Of a stretch of DNA of 64,000 nucleotides, positions 57,032 through 64,000 are shown in pieces. Position numbers and translations under genes: made by a program. The stretch comes from Microbulbifer bruguierae (GTDB taxonomy: Bacteria > Pseudomonadota > Gammaproteobacteria > Pseudomonadales > Cellvibrionaceae): positions 1,924,001 through 1,988,000 of the forward strand of contig NZ_CP118605.1 of NCBI RefSeq assembly GCF_029869925.1. Direction: 5' to 3'. Position 1 is the stretch's first letter. The number at the start of each line of letters is the position of its first letter. The notes beneath the pieces are model-generated. The model searched no databases. It had not been told where the DNA came from and was given only the letters and a program-made list of their open reading frames with translations.

Positions 57032-59281
57032 CTACTTCCTCTGCACTTCCACCTTGTCCACTTTCTGGAATCCGCGGGGCAGCTTGTTGCCGCGACGGCC
57101 GCGTTCGCCCTGGTAGTGTTCCAGCTCCGAGACCTTGATCTTGGTGTGGCGCTTGCCGGCGTGGATCACCAGCTGGTCGCCGGCTTCCAGCACCGCAACG
57201 CCGACGAGGATTTCCTCGCGGCTGGCGGCGCGGGCGGACGGGATATTGATGATCTTGTTGCCCTTACCCTTGGCCAGTTCCGGCAGCTCCGTTACCGGGA
57301 ACACCAGCATGCGCCCCTCGCTGGAGACCGCCGCCAGCAGCGCTGCCGCGGGGTTGGTAATTTCCTGCGGCGGCAACACGCGGGCATTGCTGGGCAGGGA
57401 CAGCATGGCCTTACCCGCCTTGTTGCGGGACTGCAGGTCGGCGAACTTGGCGATAAAGCCGTAGCCCGCGTCACTTGCCAGCAACACCTTCTGCTCGTCA
57501 GCGCCCATCAGCAGGCCTTCAAAGGTGGCGCCGGAGGGCGGGTTGATGCGCCCGGACAGCGGCTCACCCTGGCCCCGCGCAGACGGCAGGGTGTGGGAGG
57601 CGATGGCGTAGCTGCGGCCGGTACTGTCGAGCAGCAGCGCCATCTGGTTGCTCTTGCCGTGGGCGGCGTACTTGAAGCTGTCGCCGGCCTTGTAGCTGAG
57701 CGAAGTGGGGTCGATATCGTGACCCTTGGCCTGACGAATCCAGCCCTTGTCCGACAGCACCACGGTAATCGGATCACTGGTGAGCAGGTCGGTCTCGCTG
57801 AAGGCTTTCGCTTCTTCGCGCTCGACGATCGGGGAGCGGCGGTCATCGCCAAACTCGTCGGCCGCCGCCAGCAGCTCCTTCTTGATCAGGGTCTTGAGGC
57901 GGCGCTCGCTTTCCAGGGTTTTGGTGAGCATATCGCGCTCTTTTTCCAGCTCTGCCTGCTCGCCGCGGATCTTCACTTCTTCCAGGCGCGCCAACTGGCG
58001 CAACTTGGTGTCGAGCACGTATTCCGCCTGCACATCGGACAGACCGAAGCGCTCCATCAGCGCCGCCTTGGGCTCGTCGTGGGTGCGGATGATCTCGATC
58101 ACTTCATCGATGTTCAGGAACGCGATCAGCAAACCGTCCAACAAGTGCAGGCGCTTCTCCACCTTGTCGAGGCGGAACTGCAGGCGGCGCCTTGTGGTGA
58201 CGGTGCGGAAGCTCAGCCACTCGGACAGGATTTTGTCCAGGGACTTCACCTGCGGGCGGCCGTCGATACCGATCATGTTCATGTTGACCCGGTAGCTCCT
58301 CTCCAGGTCAGTGGTGGCGAACAGGTGATTCATCACCTGCTCCAGATCCACCCGATTGGATTTGGGCACGATGACCAGACGGGTCGGGTTTTCGTGGTCG
58401 GATTCATCGCGCAGGTCGCTGACCATCGGCAGCTTCTTCGCCTGCATCTGCGCGGCGATCTGCTCCAGCACCTTGGAGCCGCTGGCCTGGTACGGCAGCG
58501 CGGTGATGACGATATCGCCATCCTCCTTGGTCCACACCGCACGCATTTTCACCGAGCCCTTGCCGGTCTCGTACATCTTGTGCAGGTCTGCGCGGGGAGA
58601 AATGATCTCTGCCTCGGTGGGCATATCCGGGCCGTGAATGAACTCGCACAGCTCGCTGACCGTGGCCTTGGGGTTCTCCAGCATATGCACAGTGGCATCC
58701 ACCACCTCGCGCAGGTTGTGCGGGAGTATGTCCGTAGCCATACCCACCGCGATACCGGTGGTGCCGTTCAGCAGGATGTTGGGTACCCGCGCCGGCAGTA
58801 CCGCCGGCTCATCCATGGTGCCATCGAAGTTCGGCTGCCAGTCCACGGTGCCCTGGCCCAGCTCGGACAGCAGCACTTCGGAGTACTTGCCCATGCGGGA
58901 TTCGGTGTAACGCATGGCAGCAAAGGACTTGGGATCGTCCGGGGAGCCCCAGTTGCCCTGGCCGTCCACCAGCGGATAGCGGTAGCTGAACGGCTGCGCC
59001 ATGAGCACCATCGCCTCGTACACGGCGCTGTCGCCGTGCGGATGGTACTTACCGATCACGTCGCCCACGGTGCGCGCGGACTTCTTGTACTTGGCGGTGT
59101 TCTTCAGCCCCAGCTCGCTCATGGCGTAGACAATACGGCGCTGTACCGGCTTCAGGCCGTCGCCGATATTGGGCAGGGCGCGGTCGAGGATCACGTACAT
59201 GGAGTAATCCAGGTACGCCTTCTCGGTGTATTCCGCCAGATGCTGGCGCTCGGAAGCTTCGTAGACAGAGGGCTCGGTCAT
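57032..59281 (-). CDS. parC: DNA topoisomerase IV subunit A
   Basis: A 749-residue type IIA topoisomerase subunit that decatenates daughter chromosomes with ParE. The catalytic tyrosine lies in [15 protein letters not shown] near residue 122. The quinolone region reads [14 protein letters not shown], with the wild-type Ser and Glu at the resistance positions. Segments typical of ParC rather than GyrA include [20 protein letters not shown]. parE is not in this window. Large antisense frames over it are shadows. Confidence 0.97.
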   Translation of the reverse strand: MTEPSVYEASERQHLAEYTEKAYLDYSMYVILDRALPNIGDGLKPVQRRIVYAMSELGLKNTAKYKKSARTVGDVIGKYHPHGDSAVYEAMVLMAQPFSYRYPLVDGQGNWGSPDDPKSFAAMRYTESRMGKYSEVLLSELGQGTVDWQPNFDGTMDEPAVLPARVPNILLNGTTGIAVGMATDILPHNLREVVDATVHMLENPKATVSELCEFIHGPDMPTEAEIISPRADLHKMYETGKGSVKMRAVWTKEDGDIVITALPYQASGSKVLEQIAAQMQAKKLPMVSDLRDESDHENPTRLVIVPKSNRVDLEQVMNHLFATTDLERSYRVNMNMIGIDGRPQVKSLDKILSEWLSFRTVTTRRRLQFRLDKVEKRLHLLDGLLIAFLNIDEVIEIIRTHDEPKAALMERFGLSDVQAEYVLDTKLRQLARLEEVKIRGEQAELEKERDMLTKTLESERRLKTLIKKELLAAADEFGDDRRSPIVEREEAKAFSETDLLTSDPITVVLSDKGWIRQAKGHDIDPTSLSYKAGDSFKYAAHGKSNQMALLLDSTGRSYAIASHTLPSARGQGEPLSGRINPPSGATFEGLLMGADEQKVLLASDAGYGFIAKFADLQSRNKAGKAMLSLPSNARVLPPQEITNPAAALLAAVSSEGRMLVFPVTELPELAKGKGNKIINIPSARAASREEILVGVAVLEAGDQLVIHAGKRHTKIKVSELEHYQGERGRRGNKLPRGFQKVDKVEVQRK

Positions 59282-59510
59282 ACTGCGAGAGTCTCGTTAT
59301 TCTGTTCGGTATAGAGATAGAAGTGGGGGATTATGGCGGACAGACGCCGGGGGTTCAAAGACCTCGTCGACCACAATCCGGGTTTGTGCAGCGGGTTTGT
59401 ACCGCAAATAGACCGGCCGCGCATGGCAGTGACCGATGAATAGCTGCTAAAAACATCAACTCCAAAGACCCGCCGGACCACGCCCGCCCCGACCAGCAAG
59501 GATTGCCGCC

Positions 59511-59960
59511 ATGCCCGCCCTGTTCGCCTTTCTGCACCACCTCGCGTTTCTCGCCCTTACCGTTACCCTCACCGTGCAGCTGGTGGTACTGGGCCAGCCA
59601 CTGACCCTGCAGAGCGCACGCAAGCTGCAGATTGTGGACCGCATCGTTGGCGCCTCCGCGGTGGCGCTGCTGATCGTCGGCCTGTTGCGGGTGTATCACT
59701 TTGAAAAGGGCCCCGAATACTATTTCCACAACGCCGCTTTTCACGCAAAGCTGGCCCTGTTCGCCCTCGCCGCCACCCTATCCGCCCTGCCTACAGTACA
59801 GTTCCTGAGATGGCGCCGGGAAATCGCCCGCGGCCAGGTACCGCAACTGCCAGACAACCGCCGGCGCTGGTTGCGTATCATCGTGCACGCGGAACTGACC
59901 GCAGTGGTAGGCATGGCCCTGTGCGGCGCGCTGATGGCCAAGGGCATCGGATATTTTTGA
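59511..59960 (+). CDS. DUF2214 family membrane protein
   Basis: A 149-residue inner-membrane protein with four hydrophobic helices (about residues 1-28, 42-62, 77-95 and 126-146). The family segments RIVGASAVALLIVGLLRVYHFEKGPEYYF are conserved in DUF2214 proteins of unknown function. Divergent from parC; followed by a terminator at 60023. Confidence 0.85.
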   Translation: MPALFAFLHHLAFLALTVTLTVQLVVLGQPLTLQSARKLQIVDRIVGASAVALLIVGLLRVYHFEKGPEYYFHNAAFHAKLALFALAATLSALPTVQFLRWRREIARGQVPQLPDNRRRWLRIIVHAELTAVVGMALCGALMAKGIGYF

Positions 59961-60022
59961 GCAGAAGAAGACGACGTTACGCCGTCTCTAAAATTTGGGA
60001 AAAAAGACAAAGTCAAAGACAA

Positions 60023-60052
60023 AAAAGGGAGCGCGATAAACGCCTCCCTTTT
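60023..60052. terminator. Intrinsic terminator after the DUF2214 gene
   Basis: AAAAGGGAG and CTCCCTTTT arms with an inner GCG/CGC and one bulged base. The flanking A- and T-runs allow termination on both strands (also the polyserine gene on minus). Confidence 0.7.
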
Positions 60053-60135
60053 ACTTTCACTTCAATCGCGCTGGAGTATCCAGGCCGTCACTGTAAAACT
60101 GTAGTGACAACGATACCTCAGTCTTCAAAGCTCCC

Positions 60136-61662
60136 CTAAGTGCCACTAGCCGAATCATTGGCACACAGTTCCTTCAATTCTGCAGGAATTGGCACATACC
60201 CCACGTCCAATTCTTCTCCCACCATTTTGGAAAGAAATACAAGATCACGGGATATGGCGATTTTTACATCAGAGCGCGTCCCGGCAACCGTTGCGTGATC
60301 AGTCTCGTAAGCATCAACCCCGGTATATTGGTACTCCACACTTCCACAGCTCAGGGAAAGATAATCGGAATCTCTGCCGCTGGAGAATATCGCAAGAACA
60401 TTCTGCTCATTTTTTCGCATCCAGAAGTTGTTCGTATCCATCTCAAGATGACGAACAATCTCTCCCGTGGACGCGTCAAGTTTGTAAACAATCGTGCTGC
60501 CCAACGTAAAATAAATGTGATTGCCCACGACAACGCTCGTCAAGCTGGTGCCGCCTTCCCGTTCGAATGCTGTGTCATTAACCTGGTCACCGTTGTAATA
60601 CCTCAGGCTTAATGCATTCGGATCTTCATAATGGTAAAAGATGGCGACCACATCACCATCAGCACTCACATAATCAAGATTCGCTTCCGTATCCAGCAAT
60701 GGCTCTGCTACCGCCTCTGCAACCGAAGTAAGCCGGTAAACCATGGAATACTGTGTGGGCGTAGAGTAATAATCCTCATACCCTACGAATATTCCAGTAT
60801 TTTTCATGCGGCGATTGAAACTGCCCGAACGAGGTTGAATTTTTTCACCGGTTACCGAAGAAACGATGGCCTCGGTCACCTGCGGACTTCCCAATTCAAA
60901 CAGGGAGTAATATTCGCTTGATCCTACAGCGTCATTTATCAGCGAAGCGTGGATGACATAATCTTTCCCGTCGAGGCGGTAAATCCCCAGATCCCCCTTG
61001 CCGTACCGGTCGGGGTTGGTATTGAACGACGAGATTTGTTCGGAAGTCACACTGTAGCCATCGTATCGGTTGTATTGCCATCCACTGAACCCACCGGTTG
61101 GATAAGTAGTGAATATCGTATTTTCTCCCAACATGCCGTAGTCATTCGACCTTATCGAATACCCGTTGTAAGAATAGCTATAGACAACTTGATAGCCGTT
61201 GAGATCAACACGACTCACCCGAAACTCATCAAGATCTCCATGTGCGGAATGGAAGATCACATAATCACCGCCGTCCGCCCATTTAATCCGAGCGCCATTA
61301 GGGGCTCCGACAAGACTTGCATGTGGGAAACTGTTAACGGAAACGTAGGCATCATCGAGAGACAGGAACGAACTGCCCCCGGAGCTTGAGCTGGAACCTG
61401 AACTGGAACTTGACCCCGAGCTCGAGCTGGAGCTGGAGCTGGAGCTAGAACTTGAACTAGAACTTGAGCTGGAACTCGAACTGGAACTCGAGCTGGAACT
61501 GGAACTGGAGCTGGAACTGGAGCTGGAACTGGAGCTGGAACTGGAACCACCACCATCTCCTGAACTAGAGCCCCCTCCACCGCAAGCGCTCAATAGCACA
61601 GCAAATAAAACCGTCGCGCATAGAGGCAACTTCGAAGCTGAAAATGGGATTGTTAGATTCAT
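60136..61662 (-). CDS. Surface lipoprotein with polyserine linker
   Basis: A 508-residue lipoprotein: signal MNLTIPFSASKLPLCATVLF to the lipobox LLSAC, then Gly-rich and Ser-rich linkers, including 43 consecutive serines (61417-61545), then two S5 blocks separated by glycine. From about residue 100 to the end lies a domain of roughly 400 residues with repeated beta-strand, Tyr/Asp-rich segments (HASLVGAPNGARIKWADGGD, YVSADGDVVAIFYHYEDP), which looks like a propeller. I recognise no catalytic motif. Polyserine linkers of this type typify exported proteins of Saccharophagus-like bacteria. Function unknown; surface sensing or binding is a guess. Confidence 0.85.
   Translation of the reverse strand: MNLTIPFSASKLPLCATVLFAVLLSACGGGGSSSGDGGGSSSSSSSSSSSSSSSSSSSSSSSSSSSSSSSSSSSSSSSSSSSGSSSSSGSSSSSGGSSFLSLDDAYVSVNSFPHASLVGAPNGARIKWADGGDYVIFHSAHGDLDEFRVSRVDLNGYQVVYSYSYNGYSIRSNDYGMLGENTIFTTYPTGGFSGWQYNRYDGYSVTSEQISSFNTNPDRYGKGDLGIYRLDGKDYVIHASLINDAVGSSEYYSLFELGSPQVTEAIVSSVTGEKIQPRSGSFNRRMKNTGIFVGYEDYYSTPTQYSMVYRLTSVAEAVAEPLLDTEANLDYVSADGDVVAIFYHYEDPNALSLRYYNGDQVNDTAFEREGGTSLTSVVVGNHIYFTLGSTIVYKLDASTGEIVRHLEMDTNNFWMRKNEQNVLAIFSSGRDSDYLSLSCGSVEYQYTGVDAYETDHATVAGTRSDVKIAISRDLVFLSKMVGEELDVGYVPIPAELKELCANDSASGT
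61417..61545 (-). repeat. (TCN AGY)n serine-codon repeat
   Basis: Forty-three serine codons alternate strictly between the TCN and AGY boxes. This forms an imperfect hexanucleotide tandem repeat inside the polyserine lipoprotein gene. Confidence 0.95.
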
Positions 61663-62244
61663 ATGCATTCCTGGATACAGTCTTGATTACCGAGCTGTCA
61701 AAAGACGACTTTTTGCCGTGGGCGAATGATCGAAACCCAGGGAGGAAACAGGTCCAGAAATGAGTACGAAATTACCGGTAACAGTCAACAATCTATCAAT
61801 TGCGAGAATGCAAAACCAAGATATTGCAGGGTCTGCACTTCAGCAGGCTACCGCGCCCAAAAGCCACTCCATAGCAGATAGAACTTTATCATTTGGCAAA
61901 ACGGCAACTCCATGCCCCCAAAGGGCTATATGACCAACCCTTTAGTACTAAACTCTTGTCCTTGTTACTTGACGATTACAAGGTGCAGGACGAGCCAACG
62001 GCAGGCTAGCGCAGGCGAAACAGAAGAATCACCGTGTCGTTTAACAAACACAGGATCGAAACATTTCACTGAACGAACAATAGCGAAAATTGCACCGGCA
62101 CCGAATTGGGCGCAGTAGTGGTGAGCAAACTGCAGCGTTTGGACACCGAATACAGGAGGATATGGCACTATGTCCACACCGATCACAACAGCTATTGGGG
62201 TCATCAACTGACTCCAAAACCAGGAAAAATAGAGAAGAACGTCC
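61663..62244. other. 582-base stretch without a confident gene
   Basis: Lower GC than its surroundings. It contains a possible small peptide frame (see 61760-61933) and a few short open frames without Shine-Dalgarno or recognisable products. The promoters of the polyserine gene (minus) and the ABC transporter genes (plus) should lie here, but I could not fix them. Confidence 0.5.
61760..61933 (+). CDS. Possible 57-residue peptide
   Basis: An open frame beginning MSTKLPVTVNNLSIARMQ and ending CPQRAI. The ATG has a GGGAGG about 17 bases upstream, which is rather far. The first 40 residues are polar and Gln/Ala-rich. I recognise no family. It may be spurious; a small secreted or leader peptide is possible but unsupported. 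Confidence 0.25.
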   Translation: MSTKLPVTVNNLSIARMQNQDIAGSALQQATAPKSHSIADRTLSFGKTATPCPQRAI

Positions 62245-62850
62245 TTGGCAAAACTGAATCTTCACCGTGTGACGATCGGTCAGCTTCAAGAGATTGACCT
62301 GACAATATCCCCCGGGGAAATCGTCTGTCTGTCCGGCCCCTCCGGTTGTGGCAAAACCCGACTGCTACGCGCCATCGCCGACCTGGAACCCCACAGCGGC
62401 CACGTGCAACTGGGGAAGATCCGTCAGGGCGAGGTACCGGGCCATCGCTGGCGTGCTGCCGTCATGCTGGTACCGGCAGAAAGCGCCTGGTGGCACGACA
62501 CCGTCGGTGCACACCTGGTTGGGAATAATACCAGTGCCCTAGAACAACTCGGTTTCGACGATGATGTATGTCAGTGGCCCATAGCGCGACTCTCTTCCGG
62601 CGAGAAGCATCGCCTGGCGCTGGTGCGGGCCCTATCGCGCCGGCCTGCCGCGCTGCTGTTGGACGAGCCCACCGCGAATCTCGACCGGGAAAACACCGCA
62701 AAAGTAGAAACCTGGCTGCGCACGATTATTCGCGAACAGCAGCTACCCACCCTGTGGGTCGCGCATCACGAAGACCAGATACAGCGGGTGGCGGACCGGC
62801 ACTTTGTGATAGTGGATAAACATATTGAAGCGCGGGAGGTGAGCCGATGA
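62245..62850 (+). CDS. fetA: ABC transporter ATP-binding protein, FetA-like
   Basis: A 201-residue ATPase with Walker A GPSGCGKT (about 31-38), signature LSSGEKHRLALVRAL, Walker B ALLLDEPTANLD and WVAHHED switch. With the downstream permease it forms a FetAB (YbbLM) pair, which in E. coli exports iron and protects against oxidative stress. The only fitting start is TTG, with GAGAAG upstream. It overlaps the permease by four bases. Confidence 0.87.
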   Translation: MAKLNLHRVTIGQLQEIDLTISPGEIVCLSGPSGCGKTRLLRAIADLEPHSGHVQLGKIRQGEVPGHRWRAAVMLVPAESAWWHDTVGAHLVGNNTSALEQLGFDDDVCQWPIARLSSGEKHRLALVRALSRRPAALLLDEPTANLDRENTAKVETWLRTIIREQQLPTLWVAHHEDQIQRVADRHFVIVDKHIEAREVSR

Positions 62851-63650
62851 ACGTAATTGCGCTCAGCTGGTGGCAGCTGTCCCTGGCCGCGGCACTGGTC
62901 ATCGCCCTCGCCGCCTGCACCTTTGTCGCACGTCTGGGGGTCGGCAAAACCCTGTTGATCGCTGCCGCCCGCACCGCCATCCAGCTCACCCTGGTTGGCC
63001 TGGTACTGGAAGCCCTGTTTTCCGTGGGCAGCCTGCACTGGGTGGCGATTATGGGTTTCGCGATGCTGTTGCTCGCGGGACGCGAAGTAGTCGCGCGGCA
63101 GAAGTATCGCCTCGGCGGCGGCTGGAGTTTTGGTATCGGCACATTGTCGATGTTTATCTCCGCGTTCACCGTTACCGTACTCACCCTGATCGTCGTGATC
63201 CGCCCTGCCCCTTGGTACACACCGCAATATGCGATTCCTCTGCTGGGCATGCTGCTCGGCAACACCATGACCGGCGTCGCCCTCGGGCTCGATCGGCTCA
63301 CAGAAAGCGCGCGCCGCTCTCGCGACATCATCGAAAACCGGCTGATGCTGGGGGAGACCTGGCAACAGGCCCTGGGGGATTTCCGTCGCGAAGCCATGCG
63401 CGCCGGCCTCACCCCGATCATCAACGCCATGGCCGCCGCCGGCCTCGTCTCCCTCCCCGGAATGATGACCGGCCAGATACTCGCCGGCACGCCACCGGAA
63501 CTGGCGGTGAAGTATCAGATACTGATTATGTTCACGATTGCGGCGGGTACCGGGTTTGGCACTTTTGTGGCGGTATCGATCTGTGCGCGGCGGTTGTTTG
63601 ATGGGCGGGAGCGGTTACGGTTGGATCGGTTGTATGGTGAGGCGAACTAA
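62847..63650 (+). CDS. fetB: ABC transporter permease, FetB-like (UPF0014)
   Basis: A 267-residue inner-membrane protein with about seven helices. Family motifs: RTAIQLTLVGLVLEALF, PLLGMLLGNTMTGVALGLDR, and NAMAAAGLVSLPGMMTGQIL. Probable iron exporter subunit with the ATPase upstream; ATGA overlap. Confidence 0.9.
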   Translation: MNVIALSWWQLSLAAALVIALAACTFVARLGVGKTLLIAAARTAIQLTLVGLVLEALFSVGSLHWVAIMGFAMLLLAGREVVARQKYRLGGGWSFGIGTLSMFISAFTVTVLTLIVVIRPAPWYTPQYAIPLLGMLLGNTMTGVALGLDRLTESARRSRDIIENRLMLGETWQQALGDFRREAMRAGLTPIINAMAAAGLVSLPGMMTGQILAGTPPELAVKYQILIMFTIAAGTGFGTFVAVSICARRLFDGRERLRLDRLYGEAN

Positions 63651-63714
63651 CTGAAACGGGAAGAAGAAATCAGAGCGCCTGACAGCCCTATGCTACCTTC
63701 ACAATTCGTCGCAG

Positions 63715-64000
63715 CTACTTACCAAGCGCTATATTTTTGCTTACGTGATCTTTGGCAAGTGCAATCAATTGCTTGCCCAAGTCATCCAAAGCCATTTTTT
63801 TGGCTTCAGCCTCACCTGTATCGGAATCAGCATACATATACGGCCTCAAGCTTTTATATTCACCTTGCCCCTCTGAAACAGCATAAAGGTAGCCATTATT
63901 TACATCGAACAGCGCTGCCTCATAGATCGAATTGGTGTCTCGGTGATGAGCCGGAGCAAACCACATGCCAACAACTGAGAGATTCAGAATACTTAATGGA
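63715..64000 (-). CDS. C-terminal part of a lipoprotein-like gene (cut by window edge)
   Basis: At least 94 residues, open to the right edge of the window. The visible part (SILNLSVVGMWFAPAHHRDT, AALFDVNNGYLYAVSEGQG, and a final helix DDLGKQLIALAKDHV) resembles the C-terminal region of rhombotarget-type lipoproteins: a hydrophobic strand, a variable-looking FDV strand and an amphipathic helix. The N-terminus is missing, so signal and family cannot be verified. It converges with fetB. Confidence 0.45.
   Translation of the reverse strand, partial: PLSILNLSVVGMWFAPAHHRDTNSIYEAALFDVNNGYLYAVSEGQGEYKSLRPYMYADSDTGEAEAKKMALDDLGKQLIALAKDHVSKNIALGK

Noticed and set aside
56399..59314. A 971-codon plus-strand open frame over the end of the RND gene and all of parC
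   Set aside because: Antisense shadow of parC; the translation is low-complexity His/Gln/Val-rich with no domain.
61257..61580. A Pro/Val/Ala repeat protein on the minus strand
   Set aside because: It is the polyserine codon repeat read in another frame.

Overview
The window looks like a chromosomal segment of a marine, polysaccharide-degrading gammaproteobacterium of the Cellvibrionales type (Microbulbifer/Saccharophagus-like). I infer this from the Pseudomonas-like order tRNA-tuf-tRNA-Trp-secE-nusG-rplKAJL-rpoBC, from a lipoprotein with a 43-residue polyserine linker (typical of that group), from the xylan genes, and from the moderately high GC. There is no phage, CRISPR array, integrase or insertion sequence. 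Most genes are intact and typical in length; rpoC (left edge) and a small gene at the right edge are cut by the window.

Positions 1-19020 are entirely on the minus strand. Read in the direction of transcription: a TAP-type alpha/beta hydrolase, an ABC-2 exporter (ATPase then permease, joined by 4-base overlaps), alanine racemase, BirA, CoaX, a SPOR-domain protein, then four tRNAs (Thr-TGT, Tyr-GTA, Gly-TCC, Thr-GGT), tuf, tRNA-Trp, secE, nusG, rplK, rplA, rplJ, rplL, rpoB and rpoC. Regulatory structures include a strong tRNA promoter, an attenuator-like hairpin before rpoB, and a perfect hairpin plus REP-like palindrome between rpoB and rpoC.

Positions 19175-30280 hold an unrecognised protein, an aldo/keto reductase, and a phosphate-scavenging locus: a TonB-dependent receptor and a two-part beta-propeller phytase lipoprotein, divergent from a Tat-exported PhoX phosphatase. 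Then come msrP-msrQ and a 48-residue membrane peptide. Positions 30454-38893 carry MarC, AceK, a small lipoprotein, and divergent ppk / ppx-selO (polyphosphate metabolism and SelO AMPylase).

Positions 38964-44282 are a xylan locus: Tat-exported GH10 xylanase, a GPH-type sugar transporter, a cytoplasmic GH43 beta-xylosidase, and a Nudix-related regulator whose catalytic Nudix box is degenerate. A short palindrome lies between the divergent GH10 and transporter genes. Positions 44520-48360 hold a DUF2147 protein and a MarR-EmrA-EmrB efflux operon with a 12-bp tandem repeat between emrA and emrB.

Positions 48571-56945 are the most interesting accessory block: DUF1302 beta-barrel-like protein and DUF1329 LolB-like protein in one operon, an AraC-type regulator, and a divergent pair consisting of a BNR/YCF48 propeller protein with an acidic coiled-coil insert and an MMPL-type RND transporter. 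Together they look like an unassigned trans-envelope lipid or hydrophobe transport system. The rest is parC, a DUF2214 membrane protein, the polyserine lipoprotein, a FetAB-like ABC transporter and a truncated lipoprotein-like gene. Several convergent gene pairs are separated by GC-rich hairpins without a T-tract.
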